Positions 41,584-43,585 of a stretch of 43,585 nucleotides of DNA are shown here, piece by piece. The notes under the pieces are model-generated. The model was not told the origin of the DNA. It did no database searches and saw only the letters and a list, made by a program, of their open reading frames with translations. A program made the translations under genes and the position numbers. The number at the start of each line of letters is the position of its first letter. Positions within the stretch are counted from its first letter, which is position 1. The stretch is taken from assembly GCA_947427385.1 (NCBI GenBank), contig CANEHT010000009.1, positions 1 through 43,585 on the forward strand, read 5' to 3'. The DNA is from an uncultured Clostridia bacterium. Its GTDB lineage: Bacteria; Bacillota; Clostridia; Lachnospirales; CAMVHY01.

Positions 41584-41612
41584 AAAAAAATCCGGGAGAA
41601 CCGGATTTTTTT
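41584..41612. terminator. bidirectional terminator, deoB / spoVT
   Basis: AAAAAAATCCGG-GAGAA-CCGGATTTTTTTT hairpin between convergent genes. Confidence 0.88.
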
Positions 41613-42158
41613 TTATTGTTCCATTTGTTTACCGAGGAAACCTGCAGCAGATTGAGCTAATTTACTTTCAACTTCACCCATTTTTTTAGCAGGTGATAAG
41701 AAAATTACGGCACCAAGTGCATCGCCTTCAGCTATAATTGGAGTAATTAACTCATGGTTATAGGATTTATCATTTTCATTATTTAAAATAGGGATAAATT
41801 TTGCGTCATCACGTTCTGCATTTATTGTATTACGTTCACTAATAATTTTTTCGAGCTCATTAGAAATTTGTTTCTCAAGAAATTCTTTTTTCGGCCCACC
41901 AGATATTGCAATAATTTGTTCCCTATCAACGATACAAATAATATGGCCACTAGTTTGAGCGAGACTTTCAGCATATTCTTTTGCGAAAGTTGATAGTTCA
42001 CAAATTGGTGAATATTTTTTTAAGATAATAGCTCCACTACTATCGGTAAAGATTTCTAAAGGGTCGCCCTCACGAATACGTAAAGTACGACGAATTTCCT
42101 TAGGGACAACGATACGACCTAAGTCATCAATACGTCTAACAATACCAGTCGCTTTCAA
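41613..42158 (-). CDS. spoVT: stage V sporulation transcription factor SpoVT
   Basis: Starts at TTG 42158 with AAAGGAGG before it; the start KATGIVRRIDDLGRIVVPKEIRRTLRIREGDPLEIF is the conserved AbrB-type DNA-binding domain. 181 residues. C-terminal GAF-like domain (FAKEYAESLAQTSGHIICIVDREQIIAISGGPKKEFLEKQIS). SpoVT is a forespore sigma-G-controlled regulator that modulates spore genes. Convergent with deoB. Confidence 0.95.
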   Translation of the reverse strand: MKATGIVRRIDDLGRIVVPKEIRRTLRIREGDPLEIFTDSSGAIILKKYSPICELSTFAKEYAESLAQTSGHIICIVDREQIIAISGGPKKEFLEKQISNELEKIISERNTINAERDDAKFIPILNNENDKSYNHELITPIIAEGDALGAVIFLSPAKKMGEVESKLAQSAAGFLGKQMEQ

Positions 42159-42249
42159 AATAGAGAATACCTCCTTTAATACAAAATAAAAAAATAAAAC
42201 GTAAATCAAAAGTATTATTTGACAAAAGAAAGTATTTTATGCAAAATAT

Positions 42250-43296
42250 TTAATTTCGGGCATATTTTTTAATTTGGTCTATAATTTTCAAACTTCCATT
42301 CTCAAAATTAAATTTCTCCATATTTTTTATATAGATATCTCGTTCACTTATTAATGTAATAATATTTTCAAATAATGATTCCGCATTTAATTTTTCTTCC
42401 GGTAAAACTTTACTAAATCCCTCTTTCTCAAATAATTTCGCATTTAAAATTTGATCGCCACGACTAGATTTTTTCGGTAATGGAATTAAAAGATTTGGTT
42501 TACGTAATGCTAAGAACTCAAAGATAGAATTTGAACCACTACGTGAAACAATAATATCAGCGAGTGCGAAAAAATCTGCAAGCTTATCCGTTACGTATTC
42601 ATATTGAATATAATTCTTACGTTTAATATTTTGTAAGTTACCTTTTCCACATATATGTATGATATTGAAATTTGATAATTTGTCTAAGATTTGTATCACT
42701 GTTTCATTTATTTTGATACTTCCCTGACTCCCACCCATTATTAAAATTACAGGATTATCATTGAAATTTAAAATTTTTTTGGCACGTCGTGCACTCGCAT
42801 TAAATAATTCATTTCGAATAGGAGGGCCGGTAACGATTGCTTTTTTCATATGTTTTGCAGTTTGAGAAAATGACGTACAAACTACTGAAGCAAATATGGA
42901 AGAAATTTTGTTTGCTAATCCCATTGTTATATCAGATTCATGGATAACGACAGGAATTCGATGCAGCCATCCGGCAAATACAACTGGAACAGTAACAAAT
43001 CCACCTTTTGAAAAAATTATATTTGGTTTAAGCTTTTTCATTAAATTTTTTGATTGTAATATGCCTTTAAAAACATTACCGATATCGGTAAAATTTTTTA
43101 TATCGAAATAGCGCCGTAACTTTCCAGAAGATATTCCATGATACGGAATTTTTTTTTGCTTTACTAAATCTTTTTCCATTCCGTCAATACTTCCAATGTA
43201 TTCAATTTCAAAATCATCTGCTTGTAAATAAGGTATTAATGCAAGATTTGGATTAACATGTCCAGCTGTTCCGCCACCAGTTAAAATAATTTTCAA
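42250..43296 (-). CDS. murG: UDP-GlcNAc:lipid-I N-acetylglucosaminyltransferase MurG
   Basis: 348 residues, TTG start with AAGGTG before it. MKIILTGGGTAGHVNPNLAL gives the G-loop; further motifs IIFSKGGFVTVPVVFAGWLHRIPVVIHESD, VTGPPIRNEL, LIMGGSQGSIKINE and ADIIVSRSGSNSIFEFLALRKPNLLIPLP. It makes lipid II at the membrane. Usually within the dcw cluster; here it stands alone. Confidence 0.96.
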   Translation of the reverse strand: MKIILTGGGTAGHVNPNLALIPYLQADDFEIEYIGSIDGMEKDLVKQKKIPYHGISSGKLRRYFDIKNFTDIGNVFKGILQSKNLMKKLKPNIIFSKGGFVTVPVVFAGWLHRIPVVIHESDITMGLANKISSIFASVVCTSFSQTAKHMKKAIVTGPPIRNELFNASARRAKKILNFNDNPVILIMGGSQGSIKINETVIQILDKLSNFNIIHICGKGNLQNIKRKNYIQYEYVTDKLADFFALADIIVSRSGSNSIFEFLALRKPNLLIPLPKKSSRGDQILNAKLFEKEGFSKVLPEEKLNAESLFENIITLISERDIYIKNMEKFNFENGSLKIIDQIKKYARN

Positions 43297-43322
43297 GATA
43301 AATTCACCTTTTTTTTATTTCG

Positions 43323-43351
43323 ATTTTAGCATAAAAAAATTTTATGCTCAA
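43323..43351 (-). promoter_or_regulatory. promoter of murG with overlapping inverted repeat
   Basis: Minus strand TTGAGC, 17-base spacer, TAAAAT. Between and over them lies AGCATAAAA / TTTTATGCT, a nine-base inverted repeat that could be an operator. Confidence 0.55.
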
Positions 43352-43397
43352 AATTTTTAATGTTAAGATTAGATATGATATAAATATATTCAGAGTT

Positions 43398-43585
43398 TAA
43401 TGCAAAAGTAACTATAAATATATCGATGATTTAAAATTTATTATTGAACGTATAAATAAAAATCGTATTGAAAAACTGAACTTTTCCCACAAGGAATTAA
43501 ACAAAATTTGATAACTGTATAACTAATGGAGATTGAATTCTGTATTGAAAGGACTCAGTCCATTTAGTTTGCACTTTATCCTCTT
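43398..43585 (+). pseudogene. possible IS3-type transposase remnant
   Basis: An open stretch reads YKYIDDLKFIIERINKNRIE and stops at 43511; at 43545 another short frame reads LKGLSPF. IS3-family transposases end with a block like YIxxYNxxRI..KLKGLSPVxYR, so these could be scraps of its last 40 residues. The match is short, the region is AT-rich and the window ends here; low confidence. Confidence 0.3.

Overview
This is a strongly AT-rich stretch of chromosome from a spore-forming member of the Bacillota (Firmicutes), more Clostridia-like than Bacillus-like. The evidence is the set of sporulation genes (spoIIIAA-AB-AC-AD, spoVT, ylbJ), a GerS-like germination lipoprotein next to alanine racemase (an arrangement known from Clostridioides), Shine-Dalgarno motifs of the AGGAGG type, common TTG starts, and the rpmH-rnpA-yidD-yidC-jag ribosome/membrane cluster. 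No taxon name can be fixed from the sequence alone.

Layout. (1) 1-3.7 kb is an accessory island: a small hydrophobic peptide gene, two copies of a miniature convergent toxin/antisense-RNA module, a serine recombinase, an Rpn-type PD-(D/E)XK nuclease, and a decayed Avd/reverse-transcriptase pair. It lies directly downstream of a spoIIIA operon that stops after spoIIIAD. (2) 3.7-7.9 kb: spoIIIAA-AD and a two-component system, all on the minus strand. (3) 8-11.4 kb: two large unrecognised proteins. (4) 11.6-26.8 kb: housekeeping genes (leuS, degenerate HPr, cupin, DUF3737 protein, class A PBP, YfcE-like phosphoesterase, hrcA, tRNA-Leu, addA, M29 aminopeptidase, and an asnB open frame that runs into trxA). 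(5) 26.8-29.8 kb: three secreted proteins, two of them a tandem duplicate with GLUG-like repeats. (6) 29.8-33.1 kb: ylbJ, a MazF-type toxin without an adjacent antitoxin, alr and a gerS-like gene. (7) 33.2-35.6 kb: rpmH-rnpA-yidD-yidC-jag without dnaA or mnmE. (8) 35.7-38.2 kb: a tandem pair of unknown membrane proteins in a duplicated unit; the second is frameshifted by a perfect 16-bp tandem duplication. (9) 38.3-41.6 kb: nucleoside salvage operon deoD-deoA-deoB. (10) 41.6-43.3 kb: spoVT and murG, followed by a possible transposase scrap at the right edge.

The most interesting observation is the pair of miniature modules at about 382-645 and 2620-2904. Each encodes a 26-28 residue hydrophobic peptide ending in a K-W-L-D-R motif. 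Each mRNA converges with a roughly 70-nt RNA made from a near-consensus promoter on the other strand. The two RNAs share one bidirectional terminator and a pair of direct repeats, one of which overlaps the peptide start codon. The repeat sequences differ between the two loci, yet within each locus the two repeats match, and both second copies lack five bases at the start codon. This is the architecture of the par/Fst type I toxin-antitoxin system, and it implies two cognate pairs of separate specificity.
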